64,000 nucleotides of DNA from Hsuehochloa calcarea. Its lineage: Eukaryota > Streptophyta > Magnoliopsida > Poales > Poaceae. Made by a program: the position numbers and the translations under genes. The notes under the pieces were generated by a model. It was not told where the DNA came from. It did no database searches and saw only the letters and a list, made by a program, of their open reading frames with translations. Of this stretch, positions 54,318 to 64,000 are shown piece after piece. The stretch covers positions 58,141,519-58,205,518 of the forward strand of contig CM070594.1 in NCBI GenBank assembly GCA_036346395.1, in the 5' to 3' direction. Numbering within the stretch: the stretch's first letter is position 1; each line of letters starts with the position of its first letter.

Positions 54318-57300
54318 TACAAGTCTATTGTCCTTGTTAGCAGGATTATGTACCTATTAATTAGTATCAGTCGAGAACGTGTAGCCCTCTGTCTTTTGCA
54401 AAATGTGGTTTGCATCAGCCGTCAAGTAATGTTATTAGGTTCTATCATGGCCATCGTACGAGAAACTTGACCCTTTAGGTGCTATCATGGAAACGGGTCC
54501 TTCGTGTTAGCACATGCTAATGGAGTACAGTGATATGTATTAGGGTATTATCTATATTGTGCGATCTAAAATGAACAGTTTAGATCGAGGTTACATCACA
54601 AAGACAGTAAAATCGCTATAGTAAATATGTAATGTTTCTACATTATTTTGCTACAATGCTACTAAAGAATACTGTCCATATAGATCAGAAACTCTGTTCA
54701 TACAGCAGTGTCATGGCCATCATGAGAAACTTGACCCTCTAGGTGCTATCATGGCCATCGTATGAGAAACTTGACCCAGGGTGTGTGGATTTCTGACTGC
54801 TAGTGTATGTATTGGCATCAACATTTGGCATGGTAAGAGTATGGACTATCGATGCGCTTCCGGAAGACGGAAGGCGTAATTGCATGCAGTGTGCATTGTG
54901 ATCTGACATAGATTTTTCTATTAATTAACTTTTTAATTTATTTTTATTACTAACCTCTCTAACTTAATTTTTAAATATAATCTTTTTAATTACATCACCA
55001 CTCATAATATGACAACACAACACAACACTGCTACACTATAAAATAAATTTAGCTAAATAGCGTCATCAAATAACACTTTCACAGGAAAGTACCCGGAAGG
55101 ATCTTTCAGGCGTGTCAATTGGGATGGGTTGATTGCTACGTCACGTTGACAGATCGAAGTAAGACAAATATAGTGTGCCTTCGGCCCAACCGGCCTTCGA
55201 TACGATCTAATCCAAAACTTGAATACGGAAACGGAAGGAGCCATCTTGTAGAAACGTTGGTCTGGCAGATGCATAGAGGGCGTGCTTTGGTGTTTTTTTG
55301 AAACAAATATTATTTAAAAATAAAATTATAAAAATAAATAACTGATCTAAAAAATTACAAAAATAGGTTTTGTCGCCAGTTACCCTGCCCCACGTCGTTG
55401 GTCTAACTTTTTGTTGTCAGTTGAACTGAGTGGTCGAAACCCAAGACCAGTGTGGTTGAAACTCGTCGCCAGTTGAACTGAGTGGTCGAAATCAAATACC
55501 AGTATAGTTGAAACTGAGTGGTTGAAGCTCGAAATTCAGTGGTCGAAACTCGAAACTGGCGATAGAAAGTTGGACCGACGACAGGGGAACAGGGTACCTC
55601 TCGCCAGTTGAATTAACAATTTTTTGTACTTTTTTAAGCCGGCTATTTTTTAAAATTTTATTTTAAAATAATATTTTTTTTTTAAAAAAAACTCATGCTT
55701 TGGTTTGGCTCACCGGGATACAAACCAAACTAGGACACAAACTAAACTGCCCTAAAGTCTACCACTCACCCGATGACGAACTCATGACTTAAAATTAGGG
55801 GGCTATTAATGGAATGTTGCCTCTTGCCTACATCGCCGCCTCCCTATTCAGCCGCACGGCACCTTCCTACCTGATTGTCAACGCTATCTATATGCCATGT
55901 TGGCTATCGTACTGCACACAGTCTTATGTCATGCAATGCTACTCGGTTGTCGCCGTACCTCATGCCTGCGCGGGCCGCTCAACACGCCCAAGCCTAAACC
56001 GCATGCCGGCCACAGCGCTAGTCGCTAGAGTTCTCTTTGATAAGGATTGAGGAATTGGTTAGGGATTAGAATGAGACTTGATACCTGGTGGGAAGAGAGC
56101 AGAGTCATAGTGATATAAATAAGTTTGTTAGGGTTGGCCAGTTGTCCCAGGACAACAACAATTTACACTTGGCTTGGGATAACCCATACAAGGAAATTAT
56201 GGTCTAAATCATTTTCTTATTCTTTAACCTTAGAGTAACTAAAATTTAAATCACAACGCTCAATGGATAAAGGCTGCTAGGGGGGCATCATGGTTCAACT
56301 AGCCGTAGCGGTGCTCTGCCCCCCTTAACCCTCTGTTATTTCCTCCACTGAACTCACTGATTTTATCTTCTGCGTCCATGGCAAAATAACAAGTATGTGC
56401 GAACTTTACCACCATCTATTTTGGATGGGACGTAGCAATACTTGATTTGAGCAGAGTTCCCAACACACCAAGGTGTCAACACAATCGACCTACTTATCTA
56501 ATGCAAAACCAAATTCATCGAACTCTGCTCCAATTTTTAACCCAATGGATCCATTGAGAAGAACGGAGTGTTTGGTTAGAAAGTTAACTTCGGGAATGAG
56601 AAAGATCACTACTACCCTTGTTTTATTGGATGGGCGAGGGTTTTATTGGACATTTGGTGGGTAATTTTATCTTAATTTTAGGGCTCAGATTCTCAAACTC
56701 CAAATTAAGCATGGCTGGCTCCATACTCCAAAAGTTGGGAGTTTAGCCAGTTTGCATACCAAACAGGCCCTAATATAATTAGAATTCGAAAATTTTCAAC
56801 ACACTACTCTAGCTCTCTAAGATGTGCATAAACATGGTAAGCTAAAGAGGGGTTCGCCACACAAACCACATGGTCCTAAAATGGTGCACCATGGCATGCA
56901 GTGAATCACCAACAACCTCCCATCTTCCCGAGCAAATCCATTTTACGACAAGTCAAAGACATGTGGCCCCAGACTCTTATCCCCACGCTTCGGGCGCGCC
57001 CTTTGTCTTCCCCGCGCCTTTGGATTAACGCGGTAGAAATATAATATGTTTACTGTAGCAGAAAATACTATAATAATTTTACTGTTTCTTAATACTATAA
57101 TTCTCAATCTAAACCGATCATTTTGTATCGTACTGTAATACTCCTCTGCGTTACCTGTGCTAAAGTTGAGCATCCATTTCCCACGCCTTCCCATTCTCCG
57201 CCCGTTAATCAACGCACAAGTACTTAATTAAGTTACTAATTTTGGGGGCCCCGCCCGCTTCGGGATCCCAAAATAGCTATATTTAACTCTCCCCTTCCCA

Positions 57301-57573
57301 ATCCACCCCGCCGCTGCAACCTGGCAAGTGGCAAGTTCCCGACCGCATTCGGTATCCCTGATGACGCGTGGGCCCGCGAAACAATCTCCCCAAGAGGGGC
57401 CCATCCCTTTTTGCTTTCCTGCCACGTAATCCAACCCCGTGAATCATTTTTTTTTGGTATTCCAACTTATTTCGCTTTTCCCCTTCCGTTCCCTTCCCTT
57501 TCCATTCCCTCAGCTTCCGCTCCTTCACACGCACGCGCGCGCACATACAGAGGGGGGTGAGAGAGGCTGCGGC
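54318..57573. other. Intergenic region upstream of the AMY3-like gene
   Basis: No gene recognised. Direct repeats of CATGGCCATCGTACGAGAAACTTG and GACCCTTTAGGTGCTATCATGG lie at about 54445-54500 and 54710-54780. 55380-55610 holds short repeats of GTTGAACTGAGTGGTCGAAA. The frame at 55814-56050 has no domain. Confidence 0.5.
57278..57286 (+). promoter_or_regulatory. Possible TATA box of the AMY3-like gene
   Basis: TATATTTAA lies 288 bp before the ATG at 57574, followed by CT-rich leader-like sequence (57430-57535). This is a position and composition argument only. Confidence 0.3.
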
Positions 57574-59763
57574 ATGTCGGTGGCTAGCTGGAGCATTCCG
57601 GCGATCCCGCGGGTGGCCCCGCCGGCGAGGGGCGGACTCTCCGGCGGCGCCTTCCTGGTGGCTGCGCGGCCGCGGGCGGGCTGGTGCCGCGCCGCACCCA
57701 GACGCGTGAGGCTCGCCGGCGTCGTCCTGGCCCGCGCCGGTGCAGCGGAGACGCCTGTGGCTGGCTCCGGAGAGGCTGGGGCGGTGTTCTCCGAGAAGTT
57801 CCCCTTACGCCGATGCCAAACTGTAACTTGTTCTACCCCGTTGTGTGATTTGTGCCGAAGCTGTGGCTTTTTTTTGGTTGGACGGTGATGGATTTGTGGT
57901 GTCCAGGTGGAAGGGAAGGCGTGGGTGAGGGTGGATGCAGAGCCGGACGGGGACGGCAAGTGCAAGATCGTGATCGGCTGCGATGTAGAGGGGAAGTGGG
58001 TGCTGCACTGGGGTGTCTCCTACGATTGTGAGCGCGGAAGGTAATTTTTGTTTCTAATCTTCCTCTTTTTTTCTGTGCGAGTGCATCCTTGTGTTGATCA
58101 ATCGCGCGCAGAGTTGTGATTTGTGCATTCCTAAGAGTGATAGATGGGATCAACAATGGTGGTCAGACCGGCATGTATGCCCACGTTGTCAGTAAGGTTT
58201 GGCCTGCGATATCCACGCAGCTTCATTTCTCCAGGTTGAACACTTGGATAGTAGTAAAATGTCAGACTATGCAATGTATAATCTGGGTGGGAAATTATGA
58301 TCAGGTTTATTTTTAAAAATATTAGCAGATGGTTGTGCCGTTGCTCCTATGCTACCCCCTGATAAAACAAAAGCGGGGAACATATAAGAAATTTTGATTG
58401 GTTGAGGGGCTGGTGTTGGAACGGTTTTTGTTGGTTCTCTCGTTGGTCCAATGTAAATGCTTTAAACTTCATGTTTGTTTTATTTGGAATTTGGAATAGC
58501 ATTGAAGCACAAGCCAATTAGTAGTTGCATGTTTGCAAAATTGGGAGAAGTTCTCATAATTGTATTGCAGGTTGGCGGGTATCATGTCTCCTGGACTCCT
58601 TTGGAATTGTCTTGATATCCCACCTTTCTATACGTTACTTAAAGAAGGAATTATTTGCCAAGGCATATTCAATTAAGATTTGTCATTTCTTGCTTTTTTT
58701 TGTACGCATTCAAGTTTCAACTTATATACGTTCCCTGTAAAGAAAAAAGGGGAAAAAGGACAATTGTCGCTTTTTTTGTCCTCTAATTGTCTCCTTCAGT
58801 TCCCACCTTCTTGGACCAAAAATGTTTAGTGACCTGTTTCATCTTATCCTTTGTTATCTATATATTTGCAGAGAATGGGATCAACCTCCTTCAGAAATAA
58901 GACCTCCCGGTTCAGTTCCAATCAAGGTTGTTCTAATCTTGTGAACTCTGTTCAAGCACTCAAAACAGGTTGCAGCTATTAACACTTGCATGTGGGTGTT
59001 TGTGTGACACGAACTTGCTAGGAACCTCCAAATTTATGTTGATGTCCGAGACAGTCAAAAGCTCACTGCTTTCTTATTTATCCTTTAGCCATAATTCTAG
59101 TCATTTAGGCTTCTTGCTGAACAATATTTGAAACTTTCAGGACTATGCAATTGAAACACCGTTGGAGATTTCACCCTATTCAGAAGGGCGGATGCTTCAT
59201 GAAGTGCAAATAAAGTTTGATAAGGACACTCCAATTGCCGCTATTAATTTTGTTCTAAAGGTTCAGACTTTACACTATTACATTGCTGGCAATTTTATTT
59301 CCTTGACAACATGATGTTACTCAGCTTTCATACTCTATATCAAAAGCCTTTCAACAAGTATATGGCTGTCCCAGGCATTGCCAATCAAAACAGTAGCTGA
59401 AGGTGCCTAAGATGGAAAGTTGTGTTCACATTCTCCCTAGTTGTCTAAGAAAAGGATAACATGTACCACAGACATGTATATCCGCACACTAAAGGCACTA
59501 CCAAACACATGCCTTATCTGAGCTGAATATTTTGATAGATACATAGATTAGTTAAATTATATGCATTGCTCTGGCTCGTTTAGCTTTTAAGGGTTTGTTT
59601 ATTCAGCTTGCAATTTGAATGTCTCAATTGACTGTTGTTTGCCAGGAAGAGGAAACAGGTGCATGGTTTCAACATAAGGGCAGGGATTTCAGAATACCCT
59701 TAAGTGTGTCCTCCGATGGTGGAGATCTATTACGAGCAAAACAAGATATTGGTATCTGGCCAG
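57574..59763 (+). CDS. AMY3: Plastidial alpha-amylase 3-type protein, N-terminal CBM45 exons (partial)
   Basis: Exons 57574-57822, 57907-58040, 58872-58926, 59141-59260 and 59646-59763. All are GT-AG with matching phases, about 225 residues so far. Residues 1-70 are Ala/Arg/Pro-rich and poor in acids, as for a chloroplast transit peptide (MSVASWSIPAIPRVAPPARG). Then come FSEKFPLRRCQT|VEGKAWVRVD and the starch-binding CBM45-like signature GKWVLHWGVSYD, REWDQPPSEIRPPGSVPIK and DYAIETPLE. After that come INFVLKEEETGAWFQHKGRD. In the AMY3 family two CBM45 modules precede a GH13 catalytic domain that degrades leaf starch in the stroma. GWD also has CBM45, but this combination and spacing fit AMY3 better. 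The catalytic domain is not in the window. After 59763 an intron of at least 4.2 kb carries transposons. No lesion is seen. Confidence 0.85.
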
Positions 59764-60247
59764 GTTATTAAGAATATCAATGACTATTACTTTATTTTGG
59801 ATTATTACTACAGTGGTTTGGTCCCCTGTTCTGTTAATTGGTTTGGTCCTTAGGTTATATAAAAATGCATTCCCTTCTATAAGAAAATACTTAAAACCAC
59901 TGAGTGATATGTACTTAGTAGGATTTTAGAAGCTTAAGCTATTTCACAGGGGATTTTAAATGTAACCATTAGTTATCTATGAATTAATACTGCTGTATTG
60001 ACAGTTTGCTCTATTCTCACCTTTGATATTTCATATAAACAATATTGTATCTGGAAGTATCTTTCATCACAGATGTGCAAAATGTACTCTCCATGTCATG
60101 CCATCTGATTCTTCTCTGAGATTATAGAACATGAACATACAAGCTATGGTTTTCAACTAGCACAGACCGAGGGAGTCCTCTTTTGAGCAATCATAGATAC
60201 AAGCATATGTTATAAAAATTGCCCACATGTATAATGTTACTTCTTAT

Positions 60248-61482
60248 CAGTGGCAGATCTAGGATTTCACCACGTCTTGGGCTAAATTCTAATAGGCTAA
60301 CATCCTAGAACTAATGCCAATTTATACTCACCACGACATAACAAAAATAAGCCACAAATGCATCATTGACACGAAACTTTAGCTCAATGCTACAACATAA
60401 AACATAATAAGAAAAACATGACAAAACATAAATAATATAGCATCATAGAGATACAATTTGAGTACCTAAATAACGAAGATTTTATCTCTATCCTTGCCCA
60501 CCATTTCTTCATCAATAGTCGGACAAGAATCAGAACCTGCAAAGACAACATAAAAAAGTAAATTAAACAGAGGTATGATTAAATACAAAGAACATGAAGT
60601 TTACATTTGTAAGAAGCTAACTTACCACTAGCTATAATTGTTTCTTATGTGACCTCATTCCTCGAAAACACTCTAAAATGTTATCATCTTAATGCTTACA
60701 AATATGTCTCCCCCAATATAGCATACCATGCTATGATTCATCTTATTCCGCAAATCAGTCTTAATAATGCTCATAGCTGAGAAGGCTCTTTCTACAGTTG
60801 TTGTTGCCACTAGCAAAATCAAAGCCAATTCAATGAGACGATATACCAATGAAAAAACTGTGTGTTTGTCGGTCTAAACCATCTTCACAACAAGATTTCC
60901 AAGATCAATATAGTTTGCAAAATCTAAATCATCTCTCACATCAGCAATAAATGTAGCTAGTTGGCCTCTACGGACTACACAGTCATATTGGGAGAAGTTA
61001 GCAGCATACATTCTAGCAAGTTCAATTAATTTGTCTTCATCAAAGTTGGTAAAAGAATTCGTTGGATCAAGACAAGCAATACACCTCAATAACTGAGTAG
61101 ATCTTTCAACAAAACGATTATTCAACTCAATAATAATTTGGTCATACACCATAATAAATATTTAATGATGGAAATGATCATAGTAAGTTACCAACTGGCT
61201 GCCACGACTCCTCGAACGACCCCTAACCGGCATTTTATTAGACATGTTTGGCATAGAGATATTATCCAAGAATTCTTTGGATCAAGACCAGCTCCAGTTC
61301 CAACTGTTTCTGGAAGAGATTGGTTCGATTGTGTTCACATTGTAAAATAAGATTATAATGTCTTGCTCCTCTTCATTGTGTATCCTTAATACGTAAATAA
61401 GAAAAGCAAAACATATGCATAATTTTAACAGAGAACTTATTTTTGCAACCATGCTTGTAGATACTAAACATACCATCACAAC
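60248..61482 (-). mobile_element. hAT element remnant with ZMYM1-like transposase, in AMY3 intron
   Basis: The left tip CAGTGGCAGATCTAGGATTT at 60248 matches the common CAGTGGCGGATCTAGG-type hAT terminus. Minus-strand text reads, from 61320 downward, LDNISMPNMSNKMPVRG, then YDQIIIELNNRFVERSTQLL (ORF 61152-60874), CLDPTNSFTNFD and FADVRDDLDF-like sequence. It ends with the dimerisation part LIELALILLVATTTVERAFS and MSIIKTDLRNKMNHSML near 60850-60700. Small frame breaks are present. The other terminus was not found and may lie beyond the later insertions to the right. Confidence 0.75.
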
Positions 61483-61987
61483 CAGGGATCAAAAAACCGG
61501 AACCGGTTGAAATCCCGCTCGGCGGATGGTACCGGTAACCGATCGGTTACCGGAAATCCCGGGAAAAAACCGGATGAATTTCAAAAACTGAAATTTGAAT
61601 TGCCGATTTTGATAACCGGTTACCGGAAAAACCGGTTAGAAAAACAGGAAAAACCGGCTGGAATTTTGAATTGACGAATTTTGAATTAGAAAGTGTTTAA
61701 CGAAGTGCATATTTAGCTCATACAATACGTAATCTAGCATATTTAGCTCATACAATACGTAATATAACATATTTAGCTCATATGAAGTGCAAATCGGCCA
61801 AAAACAATAATTCAAGCATATTTAGCTCATACAATACGTAATCTAGCACAAAATAGGCCTAAACCAATCTAGGAAGTGATGAGAGAAGTTAAAAATTTAA
61901 ATTTGAAATTTTTCACTTACATTCGCTCACTTTATTTAAGACCTTGGGAAATCCGGTTCTGCAGAACCCACGAGATTTTTTCCCCTG
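61483..61987. mobile_element. Non-autonomous CCGG-rich hAT element, 505 bp, TSD ATCACAAC
   Basis: It starts CAGGGATCAAAAAACCGGAA and ends GATTTTTTCCCCTG. The 8 bp duplication ATCACAAC lies at 61475-61482 and 61988-61995. It shares tips and CCGGTTACCGG-rich subterminal blocks with the elements at 470-1158 and 2091-6565. The interior has about four copies of CATATTTAGCTCATACAATA (61708-61845). Confidence 0.9.
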
Positions 61988-61995
61988 ATCACAAC

Positions 61996-62393
61996 TCATA
62001 AAAATTTAAAGCCTATTTTCCATCTTGTCAAAATGGCTCCAAGAATAAAATTATAATGCCTCAAAACTAGATACTAAAGTTTGTACTACACTAAGTAACA
62101 AAAAAACTCACATAACCTTCAGGTGAAACCCTTGAAAACATCTATATGATCCAAATGTGATTTCAGATTTATGAATAGTCCATATCATTCTATCCATCCA
62201 TTTGCCTGCCACCTTCCGAATCAGTGAAAGGGAATAACTCATGTGAGTGCACATGTTGCCTTTATTAAATCAAGAAAGCATATGAAAGAAAGACTACATT
62301 AATCATCCAGTATTACAAGCGATGGCTAAAAACCAAATTAACCTTTCTAGAGGAATAATTGTGCATCAGATTATAAGTAGAAATGGAGGAACA
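61996..62393. other. Intronic spacer between two insertions
   Basis: AT-rich. No gene or element limits are recognised. It may belong to the older ZMYM1-like hAT element or to AMY3 intron sequence. Confidence 0.4.
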
Positions 62394-62631
62394 TGTTATG
62401 TATTTGTGTATATGGCCCATATGTATTTATGGGCCATGAGGCCCTTAAGCCCTTGTTAGGGTTTGTAATGTAGTATATATATATACTACAATATTGATCT
62501 AATAGATTGGGAAGTTAAATTCTATCATGGTATCAGAGCAATTACCTCCTTCCCGCCATCTTCTACCGAGACACCGTCTCCTTAGCGCCTCCTGCTACCG
62601 CCTGGTAAAGACAAGAGGGGAGGAAGAACGG

Positions 62632-63115
62632 GTTGGATCGGCTGCCGCCTCGTCTCCAAGTCCCTCGCTCGGGAAGCCCAGGCCGGACGCCGAGCCACCG
62701 CCGCCCTTTCGTGCTGCCGCTACTTGGATCGGCTGCCGCCTTATCTCCAAGCCCCTCGCTCGGGAAGCCCAGGCCGGACGCCGAGCGCCCGCCGCCTTCC
62801 GTGCTGCTGCGACTTCCGCCGCTGCCGCGACTTCCGCCGCTACCTGGTTTTCTCCGTCGCCGACTCACTCCTTGCCGCCACCTTCTACCGAAGTCTCGAG
62901 AGGGGAGGTCGGCGTGGCTGGGGAGAAGGCCCGTGAAGTCGGCGCTCGAGCGACTCGGGTTGTGTCGGCGCTCAGTCGAGAGGCGTGAAGTCGGCGCTCA
63001 GGCGACTCGGGTTGTGTCGGCGCTCGGTTGCGGGAGAAGGCTCGTGAAGTCGGCGCTCAGGCGATTCGGTGTCGGCGCTCGGTCGGCCTGTGAAGTCGGC
63101 GCTCGGGTGAGAGAT
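62632..63115. repeat. GC-rich tandem repeats in the Copia leader
   Basis: A unit of about 91 bp (GGATCGGCTGCCGCC, CCCTCGCTCGGGAAGCCCAG, GGCCGGACGCCGAGC) occurs at about 62634-62724 and 62725-62815. A second array at 62930-63110 repeats GTGAAGTCGGCGCTC about four times. They create long open frames in several frames that I reject as genes. Confidence 0.85.
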
Positions 63116-63215
63116 TTTATCTGGTGTTCTTATCCCCGCGTGCTGTTGTGAGAGCTCGGTTCTGCAGTCTCCGTATCGCTGCGCGCATCATTGATTGGTC
63201 CTCTGGTCGTGTGCA

Positions 63216-64000
63216 ATGGCTAATGGTAATTCTGTTTCTCTTGGGATGGGAGGTGCTCTTCTAGCTTCGGATATCAAGCTGGATGGTTAAAATTATCGTG
63301 AGTGGTCGTCATCGGTCTGCATGCTTCTTCGGTCCATTGGTCTTCTCTCGTATATTACTACGAGAGCCTCCGATCGAGAAGGCGATGTGAAGGAAGCTAA
63401 TGTATGGCGGCGTCTTGATGATCGTGTTATGGGTATCTTATGTCACGATCTTTGAAATTTCAATCGGGATGGATTTCATTGATCTTCCAAGTTCTCGCAA
63501 GATGTGGGAGTATCTTGACATCGTTATGAAGCATCGTGCGACGCGTCGCTTTTTCTCTTTTACAAACTCTTCATGATTTGCGTCAGCAGGAGATGTCTAT
63601 TGAGGAGTACTACAGTTCTTTCACTCGTATTTCACGGCAGTTGACCTCCATGGTTCCTTTATCTTGTACTGGATGTACTGGCTGTGCTGGCAAGGCGGGT
63701 CATGATGCGCAGAATCTAATGTTCACTTTTGTTATGCGCCTTCGCCCAGAATTTGAGTCTATTCGCGCTCAACTACTGGGATGTGCTGTTCTTCCAACCA
63801 TGGAGGAGGCTCTTGCTGCGTTGATTGCTGAGGAGACTCGACTTTGCTCTCTGTTTTTTCGGATTGACACCATCTCAGTCTGTTCTTGCGGCACCTCGTC
63901 AGGAGGTTTATCAGCCTATTCCACTTCCTGATGCTGCATCCAACCAGGTTATATACTCTCATTGCAAGAAGCCTGGTCATCCTGTTCAGAGGTGCTACCG
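63216..64000 (+). pseudogene. Copia gag (short-LTR element), partial and disrupted
   Basis: It starts at ATG 63216 (MANGNSVSLGMGGALLASD), with a TAA after LDG at about 63288, where relatives have Asn/Thr before NYREWSSSV. Further stops lie near 63450. 63536-63931 holds UBN2-type text (LHDLRQQEMSIEEYYSSFTR, RLRPEFESIRAQLL), and a CCHC knuckle CKKPGHPVQRCY lies at the right edge. It is decayed, and pol would be beyond the window. Confidence 0.75.

Larger units (their letters stand above)
62394..64000 (+). mobile_element. Ty1/Copia element with very short LTR, 5' part only
   Basis: The 5' LTR is 62394-62527 (134 bp, TGTTATGTATTTG to TTCTATCA, with a TATATATATATA box). The primer site TGGTATCAGAGC is at 62528-62539. 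A GC-rich repetitive leader (62560-63110) precedes gag. The element runs off the right edge, so the 3' LTR and target duplication are unseen. Confidence 0.85.

Noticed and set aside
55814..56050. 78-residue frame with a signal-peptide-like start
   Set aside because: No homologous domain, no second exon and no conserved context. Likely chance.
62527..63151. 153- and 172-residue frames in the Copia leader
   Set aside because: They come from tandem GC repeats, start at or before the primer site, and are not in the frame of gag.

Overview
The window is plant nuclear DNA, most likely from a grass. The evidence is intron-rich genes with GT-AG junctions, a CBM45-type plastidial alpha-amylase, an AP2/ERF-type factor, and a dense nested transposon load: hAT, CACTA, a Mutator-like foldback, Copia LTR elements and a Stowaway-type MITE. 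All gene models below are hand-built from splice sites, phase and family resemblance. No database search was run.

Layout. (1) 33-9037, minus strand: a Rab7/RABG-type small GTPase whose 3' end lies off the left edge. Its fourth intron is 7.66 kb and holds a decayed autonomous-type hAT element (2091-6565) plus a short deletion derivative of the same family (470-1158). (2) 9.2-17.7 kb: AT-rich, LTR-retrotransposon-like remnants without recognisable protein domains. (3) 17911-19121: a near-perfect 1.2 kb foldback element with a 10 bp target duplication. (4) 22056-24329: a double-AP2-domain transcription factor pseudogene that keeps its exon structure but carries a stop and two frameshifts. (5) 25207-27965, minus strand: an apparently intact eight-exon gene for a 387-residue protein with a DnaJ-type CxxCxGxG region, a NUMOD3-like basic stretch and four CCHC knuckles. 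(6) 28-41 kb: a second, unrelated hAT transposase gene. It was split by an 8.1 kb Sirevirus-like Copia element (30388-38522, TSD AGTAT) and also by a 702 bp solo LTR (39006-39707, TSD AACCT). (7) 42.3-53.5 kb: an F-box/LRR (FBD-like) pseudogene cut by a 6.4 kb Copia element (42787-49233, TSD GTGTT) and a CACTA element (50607-53158), and ended by a Stowaway-like MITE. (8) 57574-59763, plus strand: the first five exons of a plastidial alpha-amylase 3-type gene with a CBM45 starch-binding region. Its next intron holds a ZMYM1-like hAT remnant, another copy of the CCGG-rich hAT family (61483-61987) and the start of a short-LTR Copia element (62394 to the window end).

Only three host genes look functional: RAB7-like, the zinc-knuckle gene and the AMY3-like gene. 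Two of the three are cut by a window edge. No tRNA, rRNA, CRISPR array or bacterial-type operon was seen. The most informative content is the order of nested insertions. In four places removing one element restores the reading frame or codon context of an older element or gene.
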